From contig CAYOVP010000028.1 in NCBI GenBank assembly GCA_964407495.1, positions 1 to 25,269 of the forward strand: DNA of 25,269 bases, read 5' to 3'. The notes under the pieces are model-generated. The model saw only the letters and a list, made by a program, of their open reading frames with translations, did not search any database and had not been told where the DNA came from. This DNA comes from JAJRZX01 sp964407495 (GTDB lineage: Bacteria; Desulfobacterota; GWC2-55-46; JADFVP01). Below, one piece after another: positions 13,472-21,947 of this stretch (the first letter of the stretch is position 1; every line of letters begins with the position of its first letter). A program made the position numbers and the translations under genes.

Positions 13472-14317
13472 TTGAAGGTCATAAGCGATATCAAGGAGAT
13501 GCGGGCCTTCTGCGATGGTGAGCGGGCCAAGGGCAGTAGCATCGCCCTTGTGCCCACCATGGGGGCCCTTCACAGGGGGCACCTCGCCCTCATAGAGGAG
13601 GCGCGCCGTGGTGCGAAGGCCGTTGTCCTCAGCATCTTCGTAAACCCCACGCAGTTCTCACCAGGCGAAGACCTCTCTGCCTATCCGCGGGATCTGGCGG
13701 CAGACCTCGTCAAGGCCAGGGCCGCCGGCGTGGCAGTGGTCTTTACGCCTACTGCAGAGGCCATGTACCCGCCAGGGTTTCAGACAGAGGTGCGCGTGAG
13801 AGACCTTGAGAGGCATCTCTGCGGTCTCACCAGGCCGGGGCACTTCGTGGGAGTGGCTACAGTGGTCCTCAAACTCTTCAATATAACCCGGCCCGACCTT
13901 GCCGTCTTCGGTGAGAAGGACTACCAGCAACTCCTTCTCATCAGGCGGATGGTCAGAGACCTGGACCTTGGGCTGGAGATACGCGGTGTGGCCACGGTGC
14001 GTGAGCCCGACGGCCTTGCCATGAGTTCGCGAAACCGGTATCTCTCGCCAGAGGAGCGGCGGGCCGCGGCCATCATTCCAAGGGCCCTGGAGGAGGCCCG
14101 GAGACTGGCCAGGAGAGGCCCTGCGAGCACCGAGGAGGTTCTGAGCGAGGTGGAGAAGGCCCTAAAGGCCGAGCCCCTCGTGGCCGTTGAGTACGTAGTG
14201 GCCGCAGACGCCGAGACGCTGGAAGAGGTCTCCAAGGTAAGGGGAGACGGCGGTGTGCTCCTCCAGGTGGCGGCCCGCGTTGGCCGCGCCAGGCTCATAG
14301 ACCATGTAATTCTCTGA
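13472..14317 (+). CDS. panC: Pantothenate synthetase (pantoate--beta-alanine ligase)
   Basis: ATP-dependent condensation of pantoate and beta-alanine through a pantoyl-adenylate. The 281-residue length is normal. Motifs include PTMGALHRGH (residues 28-37, HIGH-like), SIFVNPTQFSPGEDLSAYPR, LCGLTRPGHFVGVATVV, VFGEKDYQQL and SSRNRYLSPEER. The start is TTG 13472, giving MKVISDIKEMRAF as in other PanC proteins. The in-frame upstream codon at 13463 is a stop and no good ribosome-binding site is visible, so initiation looks weak. ATG 13499 would cut the conserved N-terminus. The upstream 199 nt contains a small TTCCTTA/TAAGGAA hairpin (13335-13354). Confidence 0.93.
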   Translation: MKVISDIKEMRAFCDGERAKGSSIALVPTMGALHRGHLALIEEARRGAKAVVLSIFVNPTQFSPGEDLSAYPRDLAADLVKARAAGVAVVFTPTAEAMYPPGFQTEVRVRDLERHLCGLTRPGHFVGVATVVLKLFNITRPDLAVFGEKDYQQLLLIRRMVRDLDLGLEIRGVATVREPDGLAMSSRNRYLSPEERRAAAIIPRALEEARRLARRGPASTEEVLSEVEKALKAEPLVAVEYVVAADAETLEEVSKVRGDGGVLLQVAARVGRARLIDHVIL

Positions 14318-14326
14318 ATTCTTTGG

Positions 14327-14356
14327 TTGTCCGCAGGCGGGCTTTGATGTTATAAT
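14327..14356 (+). promoter_or_regulatory. Candidate sigma-70-type promoter for panD
   Basis: TTGTCC (14327-14332) and a perfect TATAAT (14351-14356) are separated by 18 nt. The expected start near 14363 leaves a leader of about 36 nt containing GGAGGA (14385-14390) before the panD ATG. The -10 is consensus but the -35 matches only moderately. Confidence 0.5.
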
Positions 14357-14398
14357 CAGCCACCGGCATCAAAAGACACTACATGGAGGACGAACTTA

Positions 14399-14776
14399 AT
14401 GCAACGCATAATGTTGAAGGGCAAGATACACCGGGCCACTGTGACGGAATCCAACCCTGACTACGAGGGCTCCGTGGCCATAGACTCGGCCCTCATGGAG
14501 GCCTCGGGCATCTACCCCTTTGAGCAGGTCCATATATACAACATAACGAATGGAAAACGCCTCGTTACCTATGCCATAGAGGCCCCCAGGGGCTCTGGTG
14601 CCATCTCTGTAAACGGTGCGGCGGCACGTCTTGCCAGGCGCGGCGACCTCGTGATAATAGCCGCCTACGGGGGGCTCGACGAGAGCGAGGCCGCCTCACA
14701 CAGGCCGGCACTCGTGTATGTCGATGAGGCCAACAATATCAAGAAGATAAGCGGCGCAATAGCCGGACAGGTATGA
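14399..14776 (+). CDS. panD: Aspartate 1-decarboxylase (pyruvoyl-dependent)
   Basis: PanD decarboxylates L-aspartate to beta-alanine, the co-substrate of PanC. The 125-residue proenzyme carries the self-cleavage site Gly24-Ser25 in DYEGSVAID; Ser25 would become the pyruvoyl group. Other family stretches are MLKGKIHRATVTES, ITNGKRLVTYAIEAPRGSG and AARLARRGDLVIIAAYG. The start ATG 14399 is set by GGAGGA 8 nt upstream. Its last 4 nt (ATGA, 14773-14776) overlap the next gene, and it appears to have its own promoter. Confidence 0.95.
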   Translation: MQRIMLKGKIHRATVTESNPDYEGSVAIDSALMEASGIYPFEQVHIYNITNGKRLVTYAIEAPRGSGAISVNGAAARLARRGDLVIIAAYGGLDESEAASHRPALVYVDEANNIKKISGAIAGQV

Positions 14777-15408
14777 AGGCGCTAAAGAAGTACTTCTTTA
14801 CCGGGCTCCTCGTCGTGGTGCCCCTCTACATCACGGCCTATATATTCTTCGTTATCGTAAGGGCCCTGGACAATATCCTCGATTTTCTCCCGTGGTTCCT
14901 GAACCCGCGATACTTCATGCCATATCACATACCCGGCGTGGGGGTCTTCTTCGCCGTGACCGGAATCCTCGCCGTGGGCGTGGTGATGCAGAACTTCTTC
15001 GGAAGAAAACTCGTGGACTTCGGCGAGCACCTTCTCTCGAAGATACCCTTTCTGCGCATAGTGTATAACGCCACCAAGCAGTTCCTGGAGACCTTTCTAT
15101 CCTGGCACGAGGACGAGTACAGCAACGTGGTGATAGTACAGTATCCACGTAAGGGCGTCTATACCATGGGCTTTGTAACCGGGAGCACCAGGGGGGAACT
15201 CAAGAGCAAGATAAAGGCGCCCTCCAAGAGCGTCTTCATACCCACTACGCCGAACCCCACCTCGGGTTTCTACCTCATGGTGCCGGAGGCAGACCTCATA
15301 CCTCTTGACATGAACGTGGAGGACGCATTCAAAGTAATCATGACAGGCGGCCTCGTCATGCCCCCGGATGTAAGCGGGGCTACAGACAAGAAAGATGAGG
15401 CCAGGTAG
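14773..15408 (+). CDS. DUF502 family membrane protein
   Basis: 211-residue protein with two N-terminal transmembrane segments (about residues 8-30 and 54-74) and a soluble C-terminal part. The family pattern includes FFTGLLVVVPLYIT at the start, PGVGVFFAVTGILAVGVVMQNFFGRKL, SKIPFLRIVYNATKQ, the VVIVQYPRKGVYTMGFVTG stretch, and FIPTTPNPTSGFYLMVP. Function is unknown in bacteria; plant relatives (COV/LCV) affect vascular patterning and trafficking. It starts within the panD stop through an ATGA overlap, so it is translationally coupled to panD, a link whose meaning is unclear. Confidence 0.87.
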   Translation: MKALKKYFFTGLLVVVPLYITAYIFFVIVRALDNILDFLPWFLNPRYFMPYHIPGVGVFFAVTGILAVGVVMQNFFGRKLVDFGEHLLSKIPFLRIVYNATKQFLETFLSWHEDEYSNVVIVQYPRKGVYTMGFVTGSTRGELKSKIKAPSKSVFIPTTPNPTSGFYLMVPEADLIPLDMNVEDAFKVIMTGGLVMPPDVSGATDKKDEAR

Positions 15409-15458
15409 TATTACCTCGAAGCGCCTCTCATCAAAATAACGGAAGGAGCCTTCTCAGT

Positions 15459-17495
15459 ATGTCAAGTAATGCTACAAGGGGGCCGGAGTTTACGGACCTC
15501 GACACCCTCTGTATAAATACCCTGCGTTTTCTTGCCGTGGATGCAGTCCAGAAGGCGGCCTCGGGGCACCCGGGCATGCCCATGGGAGACGCGCCCATGG
15601 CACATGTGCTCTGGTCGAGACACCTTCGGCACAACCCCCTCAATCCGCTCTGGCCTGGCCGCGACCGCTTCGTGCTCTCGGCAGGGCACGGCTCCATGCT
15701 CCTGTACGGCCTGCTCCATTTGTCGGGCTATCCCCTTTCCCTCGAAGACCTCAAGAACTTCCGCCAGTGGGCCAGCCAGACCGCGGGACACCCGGAGTAC
15801 AACCCGGCCCTCGGCATAGAGACCACCACGGGCCCTCTGGGCCAGGGATTTGCAAACGGTGTTGGCATGGCCATGGCCGCAAGGTACCTTGCAGGGCGCT
15901 ACAACAGGCCTGGCTACACCCTCTTTGACTACAATATCTACGCCATCTGCGGTGACGGCGACATGATGGAGGGCGTCTCCAACGAGGCCGCCTCACTGGC
16001 AGGGCACCTCGGTCTCGGCAGTCTCGTTTATCTCTACTCGGACAACCACATCACTATCGAGGGCTCAACGGATATCTCCTTTACCGAGGACGTTGGCGCA
16101 CGGTTCGAGGCCCTCGAGTGGCATGTCCAGCGGGTGGACGGTAATGACCTTGCCGGGGTGAACGAGGCCATAGAGAGGGCAAAGGCTGAGCGCGAAAGGC
16201 CCTCTCTCATAGTTGCGCGCACGCACATTGGTTTTGGAAGTCCTTCCAAGCAGGACAGTGCCGGGGCGCACGGCGCGCCCCTTGGGCCAGAGGAGGTGGC
16301 AAAGACCAAGGAAAACCTGGGCTGGCCCCTTGAGCCTGATTTTTACGTGCCAGAAGAGGTTGCCGAGGCATACGGCTCTGCACGCCTTCGCGGCGAGGCG
16401 CTGGAGGCCTCCTGGCTCGAGTCCTTCGGAAGGTATGCCGAGGAGTACCCGGCCCTTGCAGAGGAATTGTCCTCGCTCCTCAAGGGAGAGTTTCCCAGAG
16501 GCTGGGAAGATACACTGCCGGAGTTCGGCACGGAGAAGGGCCCAATGGCTACGCGCAAGGCCTCTGGCGTGGTACTCAACGTCATAGCCGGCAAGACCCC
16601 CTTTCTCGTTGGCGGCTCGGCAGACCTTGCCCCATCCAACAACACGCACCTCGATGGGTACGAGGACTTTACCTCAAGGCACCCCGGCCGCAACCTCCAC
16701 TTCGGCGTTCGCGAGCACGCCATGGGCGCCATCATGAACGGCATGGCCCAGTCCAGGGCCATCGTGCCCTATGGCGCCACTTTTCTCGTATTCTCGGACT
16801 ACATGCGGCCTGCCATCAGGCTCGCGGCCCTCATGGGGCTCCACCTCGTCTATGTGTTCACCCACGACTCCATAGGGCTTGGCGAGGACGGACCAACGCA
16901 CCAGCCCGTGGAGCACCTGGCCGCCCTCCGCGCCATACCCGGCCTCCGCGTCATAAGGCCGGCAGATGCAGGAGAGACCGTTGTTGCCTGGAAGGCCGCC
17001 CTTACGCTTACAGACGGCCCGACGGCCCTCGTACTTACGCGCCAGGGAGTACCGGTACTCGACCGGAAGAAAGATCTCGCCCCTGCCGAGGGGCTCCTCC
17101 GGGGGGCCTATGTGCTCAGGGATTTTTCCCGCGGCGACCCGCACATAATCCTCATAGGCACGGGCTCGGAGGTTCACCTTTGCCTTGAGGCGGCTAAGGT
17201 TCTTTCCGATAAGGGCGTAAAGGCCCGCGTGGTGAGTATGCCATCGTGGGAACTCTTTAATGAGCAGGAGAGGGCCTACCGGGAGAGTGTCCTTCCGCCC
17301 CATGTAAGGCCCCGCCTTGCCGTGGAGGCCGGCGTCACGCAGGGCTGGCGCCAGTACGTTGGAGACCACGGAGACATAATCGGCATCAACCGCTTCGGGG
17401 CCTCGGCGCCCTACAAGGAAATCTTCCGTCACTTCGGCTTTACTGTGGAGAACATAGTGGAGAGGGCCTCGGCCATTGTAGCGGCGTTCTCATGA
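15459..17495 (+). CDS. tkt: Transketolase
   Basis: Thiamin-diphosphate enzyme of the non-oxidative pentose phosphate pathway, moving two-carbon units between ketose and aldose phosphates. The full-length single-chain form has 678 residues. Seen are KAASGHPGMPMGDAPMAHVLW near residues 32-52, GRDRFVLSAGHGSML, the TTTGPLGQG loop, the ThDP-binding GDGDMMEG (165-172) with N in EGVSNEA, and in the middle domain SADLAPSNNT, HFGVREHAMGAIMNGMA and THDSIGLGEDGPTHQPVEHL. AAGGAG lies about 11 nt before ATG 15459. It is followed by tal, pgi and glk on the same strand, making a sugar-phosphate interconversion set. Confidence 0.96.
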   Translation: MSSNATRGPEFTDLDTLCINTLRFLAVDAVQKAASGHPGMPMGDAPMAHVLWSRHLRHNPLNPLWPGRDRFVLSAGHGSMLLYGLLHLSGYPLSLEDLKNFRQWASQTAGHPEYNPALGIETTTGPLGQGFANGVGMAMAARYLAGRYNRPGYTLFDYNIYAICGDGDMMEGVSNEAASLAGHLGLGSLVYLYSDNHITIEGSTDISFTEDVGARFEALEWHVQRVDGNDLAGVNEAIERAKAERERPSLIVARTHIGFGSPSKQDSAGAHGAPLGPEEVAKTKENLGWPLEPDFYVPEEVAEAYGSARLRGEALEASWLESFGRYAEEYPALAEELSSLLKGEFPRGWEDTLPEFGTEKGPMATRKASGVVLNVIAGKTPFLVGGSADLAPSNNTHLDGYEDFTSRHPGRNLHFGVREHAMGAIMNGMAQSRAIVPYGATFLVFSDYMRPAIRLAALMGLHLVYVFTHDSIGLGEDGPTHQPVEHLAALRAIPGLRVIRPADAGETVVAWKAALTLTDGPTALVLTRQGVPVLDRKKDLAPAEGLLRGAYVLRDFSRGDPHIILIGTGSEVHLCLEAAKVLSDKGVKARVVSMPSWELFNEQERAYRESVLPPHVRPRLAVEAGVTQGWRQYVGDHGDIIGINRFGASAPYKEIFRHFGFTVENIVERASAIVAAFS

Positions 17496-17569
17496 GACAT
17501 GTCCTGTGAGAAGGCCCTTGGCAGACCATTCAACCCAATCATTACAGACACGTAAGGAGTCCAGTGGAG

Positions 17570-18703
17570 ATGAATCCATTAATCGAACTCAACAGGTTCG
17601 GCCAGTCCATCTGGTTTGACAGTATAAGCAGGTCTCTCGTCACAACGGGCGAACTCGAAGGCATGATGGAAGAACTGGCGGTTACGGGCATTACCTCCAA
17701 TCCCTCCATCTTCGAGAAGGCCATAAGCGCAGGGAGCGACTATGACGCCGACATACGTGATGCCGCGGCCCGCGGCCTCGACAACCATGAACTCCTCACA
17801 GACCTCTTCATACAGGACATACGAAAGGCCGCCCGCATACTCCTGCCTGTGTACGAGAAGACCTGGGGCAGGGACGGCTTTGTCTCCATAGAGGTGAACC
17901 CCCTTCTTGCCCGTGACGTGAAGGGCACCATCCGCGAGGCACAGGCACTGCACTCTTCCATAGACATGCCCAATATCCTCATCAAGGTGCCAGCCACCGT
18001 AGAGGGCGTCGAGGCAGTGGAAGAACTCCTCTATGACGGCCTCAACATAAACGTAACCCTCCTATTCTCTGTGGAGAGGTACAGAGACGTTGCAAGGGCA
18101 TATGTTCGGGCCCTCCAGAGAAGGCTCAAGGAAAAACTCCCTGTGAAGGGCATATTCAGCGTGGCGAGTTTCTTCGTAAGCCGCGTTGACACACTCTTTG
18201 ACGCCGTGCTCCAGGACATGGCAGAGAAGACCCCTGAGGAGGATAGAAAGGCCGCTCTCCTGGGCCTTGTCTCAAAGGTGGCTGTAGCCAACGCCAAACT
18301 CGCCTACATCAGCCACGGGGAGATCTTCAAGGACGAGGCCTTCGGGCCCCTGCGCGAGGCCGGCGCCGGCGAGCAGAAACTCCTCTGGGCCTCTACGAGT
18401 ACGAAGAACAGAGCCTACAGCGATGTGAAGTACGTGGAGGAACTCATAGGCAAGGATACGATCAACACCATACCCCTTAAGACCATGCTCGCCTTCAAGG
18501 ACCACGGCACTGTGGCCCCAACGCTCTGCCAGGGCCTTGACGAGGCGCGCGCCGTAATGGCATCTCTCGATGACCTGGGCGTGGATTACAGGGCCCTCAC
18601 GTACAAACTGGAGGTAGATGGTGTCAAGGCCTTTGCCGATTCTTACGAGGGCCTCCTCGAGGGCGTGATGGCAAAGAAGGCCTCCCTCGTGCAGGGGAGT
18701 TGA
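17570..18703 (+). CDS. tal: Transaldolase (long type)
   Basis: Transfers a dihydroxyacetone unit in the non-oxidative pentose phosphate pathway. The protein has 377 residues and begins NPLIELNRFGQSIWFDSISR, typical of the longer transaldolase type that is often fused to glucose-6-phosphate isomerase. VTGITSNPSIFEKAI is at residues 38-52 and the Schiff-base lysine is K139 in NILIKVPAT. TSTKNRAYSDVKYVEELIG lies in the C-terminal part. ATG 17570 with TAAGGAG (17553-17559) is preferred; GTG 17564, two codons earlier, is possible. It stops 4 nt before pgi. Confidence 0.94.
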   Translation: MNPLIELNRFGQSIWFDSISRSLVTTGELEGMMEELAVTGITSNPSIFEKAISAGSDYDADIRDAAARGLDNHELLTDLFIQDIRKAARILLPVYEKTWGRDGFVSIEVNPLLARDVKGTIREAQALHSSIDMPNILIKVPATVEGVEAVEELLYDGLNINVTLLFSVERYRDVARAYVRALQRRLKEKLPVKGIFSVASFFVSRVDTLFDAVLQDMAEKTPEEDRKAALLGLVSKVAVANAKLAYISHGEIFKDEAFGPLREAGAGEQKLLWASTSTKNRAYSDVKYVEELIGKDTINTIPLKTMLAFKDHGTVAPTLCQGLDEARAVMASLDDLGVDYRALTYKLEVDGVKAFADSYEGLLEGVMAKKASLVQGS

Positions 18704-18707
18704 GCCC

Positions 18708-20402
18708 ATGAAAAAGGCCCTCTTCCAGATGAGCGGACTGGGCAGTGCCTTTGAGGAGGCCATGGCCAAGGCCCGCGCCGATGATTTCATGGCAAGGCTC
18801 CTCGGGCGTGACGCCACGCTCTGGAAAGAAGGCGAGAGAGAAAGGGCCCAGATAGGCAGTGCCCTGGGGTGGCTTGGGTTGCCTGGGTTCATGGCTCACA
18901 AGGTGGATGAAATAGAGGCCATGGCCGGCGAGGTGAGTGGGGCAGGTTTTACAGAGGCCGTACTACTTGGCATGGGGGGCTCGAGCCTTGCTCCCCTCGT
19001 AATGGCAGGCGCCTTTGGTAATGCCGAGGGGTATCCTCGCCTTACGGTCCTCGACTCCACGGACCCTCTGGCTGTTGAGAGGGTCCGAAGGAGGGTGACG
19101 AGAAAGACGCTCTTCATAGTGTCGAGCAAATCCGGCTCCACTGTTGAGCCCAACACCCTCTTCAGGTTCTTTTACTCCGTCATGGAGGGCCTGGCTCCTT
19201 CAGAGCCTGGGGCCAACTTCATAGCCATAACAGACCCTGGTTCATCCCTTGAGGCCCTCTCTCGCGAGTACTCCTTCAGGCACCTCTTTCTCAACCCTCC
19301 CGACGTTGGCGGAAGGTTCTCAGCCCTCTCTTTCTTCGGGCTCGTACCAGCGGCCATTTCGGGCGTGGATATAAGACGCCTACTTGCGGGAGCGACCCGT
19401 GGAGTTGAAGCGGGCGATGAAGAGGGCCTGAGACTCGGAGCGGCCCTTGGCTCGGCGGCCCTTGCCGGAAGAGACAAGGTGACTCTCTTTACCAGCGGGC
19501 GCCTTCCGGCCTTTGGCCTCTGGGTGGAGCAACTCCTTGCCGAGAGCACGGGTAAGGAAGGCCGCGGCCTCCTGCCGGTAACGGGCGAGCCCCTGGGCAT
19601 GCCAAAGGATTACGGCGCTGACAGGGTCTTTGTCGATGTGCGGGTGCTTGGTGATGAAGCGCCAGAGACAGGCCTCAGGGCCCTCCGGGGAGCGGGGCAC
19701 CCTATTGTCAGGATCACCCTCGAAGGCCCCTATGACCTTGGCTATGAGTTCATGCGCTGGGAGGTGGCAACAGCCCTTGTGGGGCGCATGCTCGGCATCA
19801 ACCCCTTTGACCAGCCTGATGTGGAGGCGGCAAAGGTCCTTGCCAGGGCCAGGCTCCAAGAGGTGTCTCCCCCTCCGCCAGGGGTCCTATACCGCGAGGG
19901 CCAGGTAAAGGTCTACCTGGGTGAGAGGGCGCTCCATGCACCGGGTGTCGGCAAATCCCTTGAAGAAGGCGGAATCGTTGAGGCCATCTCCGCGCTCTTG
20001 GAGTCTATGCGCGATGGAGAGTACCTTGCGCTCCTTACCTATTATTCCACCTTCGATGCCGAGGTGGAGGCCCTGCGGGCCGAACTCCAGGCCCTTCTCA
20101 TGAGGCAGACGAGGCACGCCGTGCAGGCAGGCTTTGGACCACGTTATCTCCATTCCACTGGCCAGATACACAAGGGCGGGCCGAACGAGGGCGTCTTCCT
20201 CATCTTTACCCACGCCGCACCACCAGACATCGAGGTCCCTGGTCTGGATTATACCTTCTCGGAACTCGAACTTTCGCAGGCATATGGAGACATGGAGGCC
20301 CTCACTGAAAGAGGCAGGCGCGCTCTACTATTTGAAACCAACTCTCCAACGGCAGAGGCACTCGACGATGCCATGGATATCGTCCGCCGGGCCGTCTCAT
20401 AG
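18708..20402 (+). CDS. pgi: Glucose-6-phosphate isomerase
   Basis: Interconverts glucose 6-phosphate and fructose 6-phosphate. The 564-residue protein has GMGGSSLAP (residues 88-96) and the phosphate-binding SSKSGSTVEPNT (139-150), followed by NPPDVGGRFSALSFFGLVPAA, TGEPLGMPKDYGADRVF, INPFDQPDVEAAK and the late YLHSTGQIHKGGPNEGVF. This arrangement, including the long C-terminal part, resembles the isomerase half of transaldolase-isomerase fusions. Here it is a separate gene starting 4 nt after tal in a different frame, so coupling is translational rather than by fusion. Start ATG 18708. Confidence 0.94.
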   Translation: MKKALFQMSGLGSAFEEAMAKARADDFMARLLGRDATLWKEGERERAQIGSALGWLGLPGFMAHKVDEIEAMAGEVSGAGFTEAVLLGMGGSSLAPLVMAGAFGNAEGYPRLTVLDSTDPLAVERVRRRVTRKTLFIVSSKSGSTVEPNTLFRFFYSVMEGLAPSEPGANFIAITDPGSSLEALSREYSFRHLFLNPPDVGGRFSALSFFGLVPAAISGVDIRRLLAGATRGVEAGDEEGLRLGAALGSAALAGRDKVTLFTSGRLPAFGLWVEQLLAESTGKEGRGLLPVTGEPLGMPKDYGADRVFVDVRVLGDEAPETGLRALRGAGHPIVRITLEGPYDLGYEFMRWEVATALVGRMLGINPFDQPDVEAAKVLARARLQEVSPPPPGVLYREGQVKVYLGERALHAPGVGKSLEEGGIVEAISALLESMRDGEYLALLTYYSTFDAEVEALRAELQALLMRQTRHAVQAGFGPRYLHSTGQIHKGGPNEGVFLIFTHAAPPDIEVPGLDYTFSELELSQAYGDMEALTERGRRALLFETNSPTAEALDDAMDIVRRAVS

Positions 20403-20413
20403 GGGGTTACTTC

Positions 20414-21412
20414 GTGGCAGAGGAAAGATACGTCCTTGCAGGTGACATAGGGGGTACAAAGACCTATGCCGGGCTCTTTTGTATCGAGGGAAAGAGGCCG
20501 AGGCCTATCTTTACGAAGAAACTCCTGAACTCTGGTTTTGACTCCATAGAAGACCTCCTGGCCTCCTTCTTGAGGGATGCCTCTGGCGCCGGGGAAAGGA
20601 AGATCTCATCTGCCGCCTTTGGCGTGGCCTGTCCTGTGGAGGGAGAGAGGTGCAGCCTCACCAATACGCCCTGGGTAATAGACGCCACCGCGCTTGCGCG
20701 AATGCTGAACCTCCCACGCGTTCGCCTACTCAATGACCTTGAGGCAACGGGCTGGGGGCTCGAGATGCTGGGAGACGAGGATATAGAGATAATCAACGAG
20801 GGAGAGAGGAGAGACGGCAACGCCGCACTCATAGCCGCGGGCACCGGCCTCGGAGAGACCATACTCGTCAAATGCGACGGCATGAGGCGTCCTTTTCCCA
20901 CCGAGGGCGGACACACGGACTTTGCCCCGAGGACTGAACTCGAGATGGAACTCCTCGCCTTTCTCATGAAAAGATACGGTCATGTAAGTTACGAGCGCCT
21001 CCTGTCGGGAGACGGACTTGGCAATATCTATACTTTTCTTCTCGAGAGGGATGGCCGCGCACTGCCACGGGAGCAGAAAGAGGCCTTTGAGAAGTTCGGT
21101 GCAGGCGAGACGGTCTTCGACGAGGCAAGAAGCGGCAGAAACCCTGATGCCGCTGAGGCGCTCCGCGTCTTTGTCTCCATATACGGGGCAGAGGCAGGCA
21201 ACCTGGCCCTCAAGGCCCTGAGCACAGGGGGGGTCTTCGTCGGAGGAGGTATCGCCCCAAAGGTCTTCGGGGAAGAGGAAAAGAAGATTTTCATGGAGTC
21301 ATTCGTCCAGAAGGGCAGGTTCGGGGAGATGCTCGCCGCCATGCCCGTGTACCTCGTACGTAACGACAGGGCCGGGCTCATTGGCGCGGCACGCTATGCG
21401 GCCATTGATTGA
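20414..21412 (+). CDS. glk: Glucokinase
   Basis: 332-residue ROK/Glk-type ATP-dependent glucokinase feeding glucose 6-phosphate to the adjacent isomerase. The phosphate-binding loop LAGDIGGTKTYAGLF is at the N-terminus (residues 8-22). Further stretches are FGVACPVEG, LLNDLEATGWGLEML, AAGTGLGETILV and FPTEGGHTDFAPR, where the glucose-contacting Glu and His lie, then VSYERLLSGDGLGNIY. The start is GTG 20414 with AGGGGG (20401-20406) 7 nt upstream, immediately after the pgi stop. It is the last gene of the sugar-phosphate run and is followed by a bidirectional terminator. Confidence 0.93.
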   Translation: MAEERYVLAGDIGGTKTYAGLFCIEGKRPRPIFTKKLLNSGFDSIEDLLASFLRDASGAGERKISSAAFGVACPVEGERCSLTNTPWVIDATALARMLNLPRVRLLNDLEATGWGLEMLGDEDIEIINEGERRDGNAALIAAGTGLGETILVKCDGMRRPFPTEGGHTDFAPRTELEMELLAFLMKRYGHVSYERLLSGDGLGNIYTFLLERDGRALPREQKEAFEKFGAGETVFDEARSGRNPDAAEALRVFVSIYGAEAGNLALKALSTGGVFVGGGIAPKVFGEEEKKIFMESFVQKGRFGEMLAAMPVYLVRNDRAGLIGAARYAAID

Positions 21413-21520
21413 GTATAGAGGACTTGACAAGAAGAGGAAGGAAGTGCCCGCGGCCCATATGGCATGGCCAGGGCCTTCATCTTGAAAAGACAAGGCCTGA
21501 GAGAAAAGTTTGTGTGACGT

Positions 21521-21550
21521 AAAAAGGCGGCCCATCTGGGCCGCCTTTTT
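21521..21550. terminator. Bidirectional Rho-independent terminator between glk and cytochrome genes
   Basis: A perfect inverted repeat starts AAAAAGGCGGCCC, has loop ATCT, and ends in the complementary GGGCCGCC plus five T. Each strand has an A-run before and a T-run after the GC stem, so it can stop glk transcription (+) and cytochrome-operon transcription (-), fitting the convergent arrangement. Confidence 0.9.
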
Positions 21551-21593
21551 GTATAGTCTTTGTCATCCCGTACCCCTATTGGTCTTCCAGGGG

Positions 21594-21932
21594 TTACTTC
21601 TTTCTGTGGCACTTGTTGCACTCATAGAGCGGGAAGGCCTTGGGGCTGTTGTGACAGCCGGGTGAGCCGCAGAACTTGCCGCTGATGTTCTTCTGCATGT
21701 TGATGTTGTTTGCCCCCCTCTTTTTCTTGAATATCTTGGGGTGGCAGGCATCGCACTTGTAGATTTTCTCGTGCTTGCCGTGGGGAAAATCAACGGGCCC
21801 TATACCGGCCACCTTTGCCTTGCTCGCCTTCTGCCTGTCAATCACCATGTTGCCGAGCCCGCCCCAGGAGAGGGCGGGCAGGGCAATGATGACGAGTATG
21901 GTCAGGGCCAGCCGGAGTCTTCTATTCAACAT
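21594..21932 (-). CDS. Secreted c7-type triheme cytochrome (third of three)
   Basis: 112-residue protein with an N-terminal signal sequence (basic start, hydrophobic residues 8-22, cleavage around ALS-WG). It has three heme-attachment motifs: CDACH (C60-H64), CGSPGCH (C88-H94, an unusual CX4CH spacing) and CNKCH (C105-H109). Extra ligand histidines are in FPHGKHEKIYKC (H51, H54). The segment KKRGANNINMQKNISGK between hemes 1 and 2 matches the c(7)-type triheme pattern of Geobacter-like periplasmic cytochromes. Predicted role: periplasmic electron transfer, partners unknown. It starts at ATG 21932 with AAGG about 9 nt upstream, 15 nt after the preceding cytochrome gene, and is the last gene of its operon. 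Confidence 0.85.
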   Translation of the reverse strand: MLNRRLRLALTILVIIALPALSWGGLGNMVIDRQKASKAKVAGIGPVDFPHGKHEKIYKCDACHPKIFKKKRGANNINMQKNISGKFCGSPGCHNSPKAFPLYECNKCHRKK

Positions 21933-21947
21933 GCGCGGGCCTTTTAT

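Noticed and set aside
18700..18710. Broken transaldolase-isomerase fusion by a recent point mutation
   Set aside because: The two genes are in different frames with a normal stop and a normal ATG start, so a single stop codon change does not explain the split; an old fission or ancestral state is more likely.
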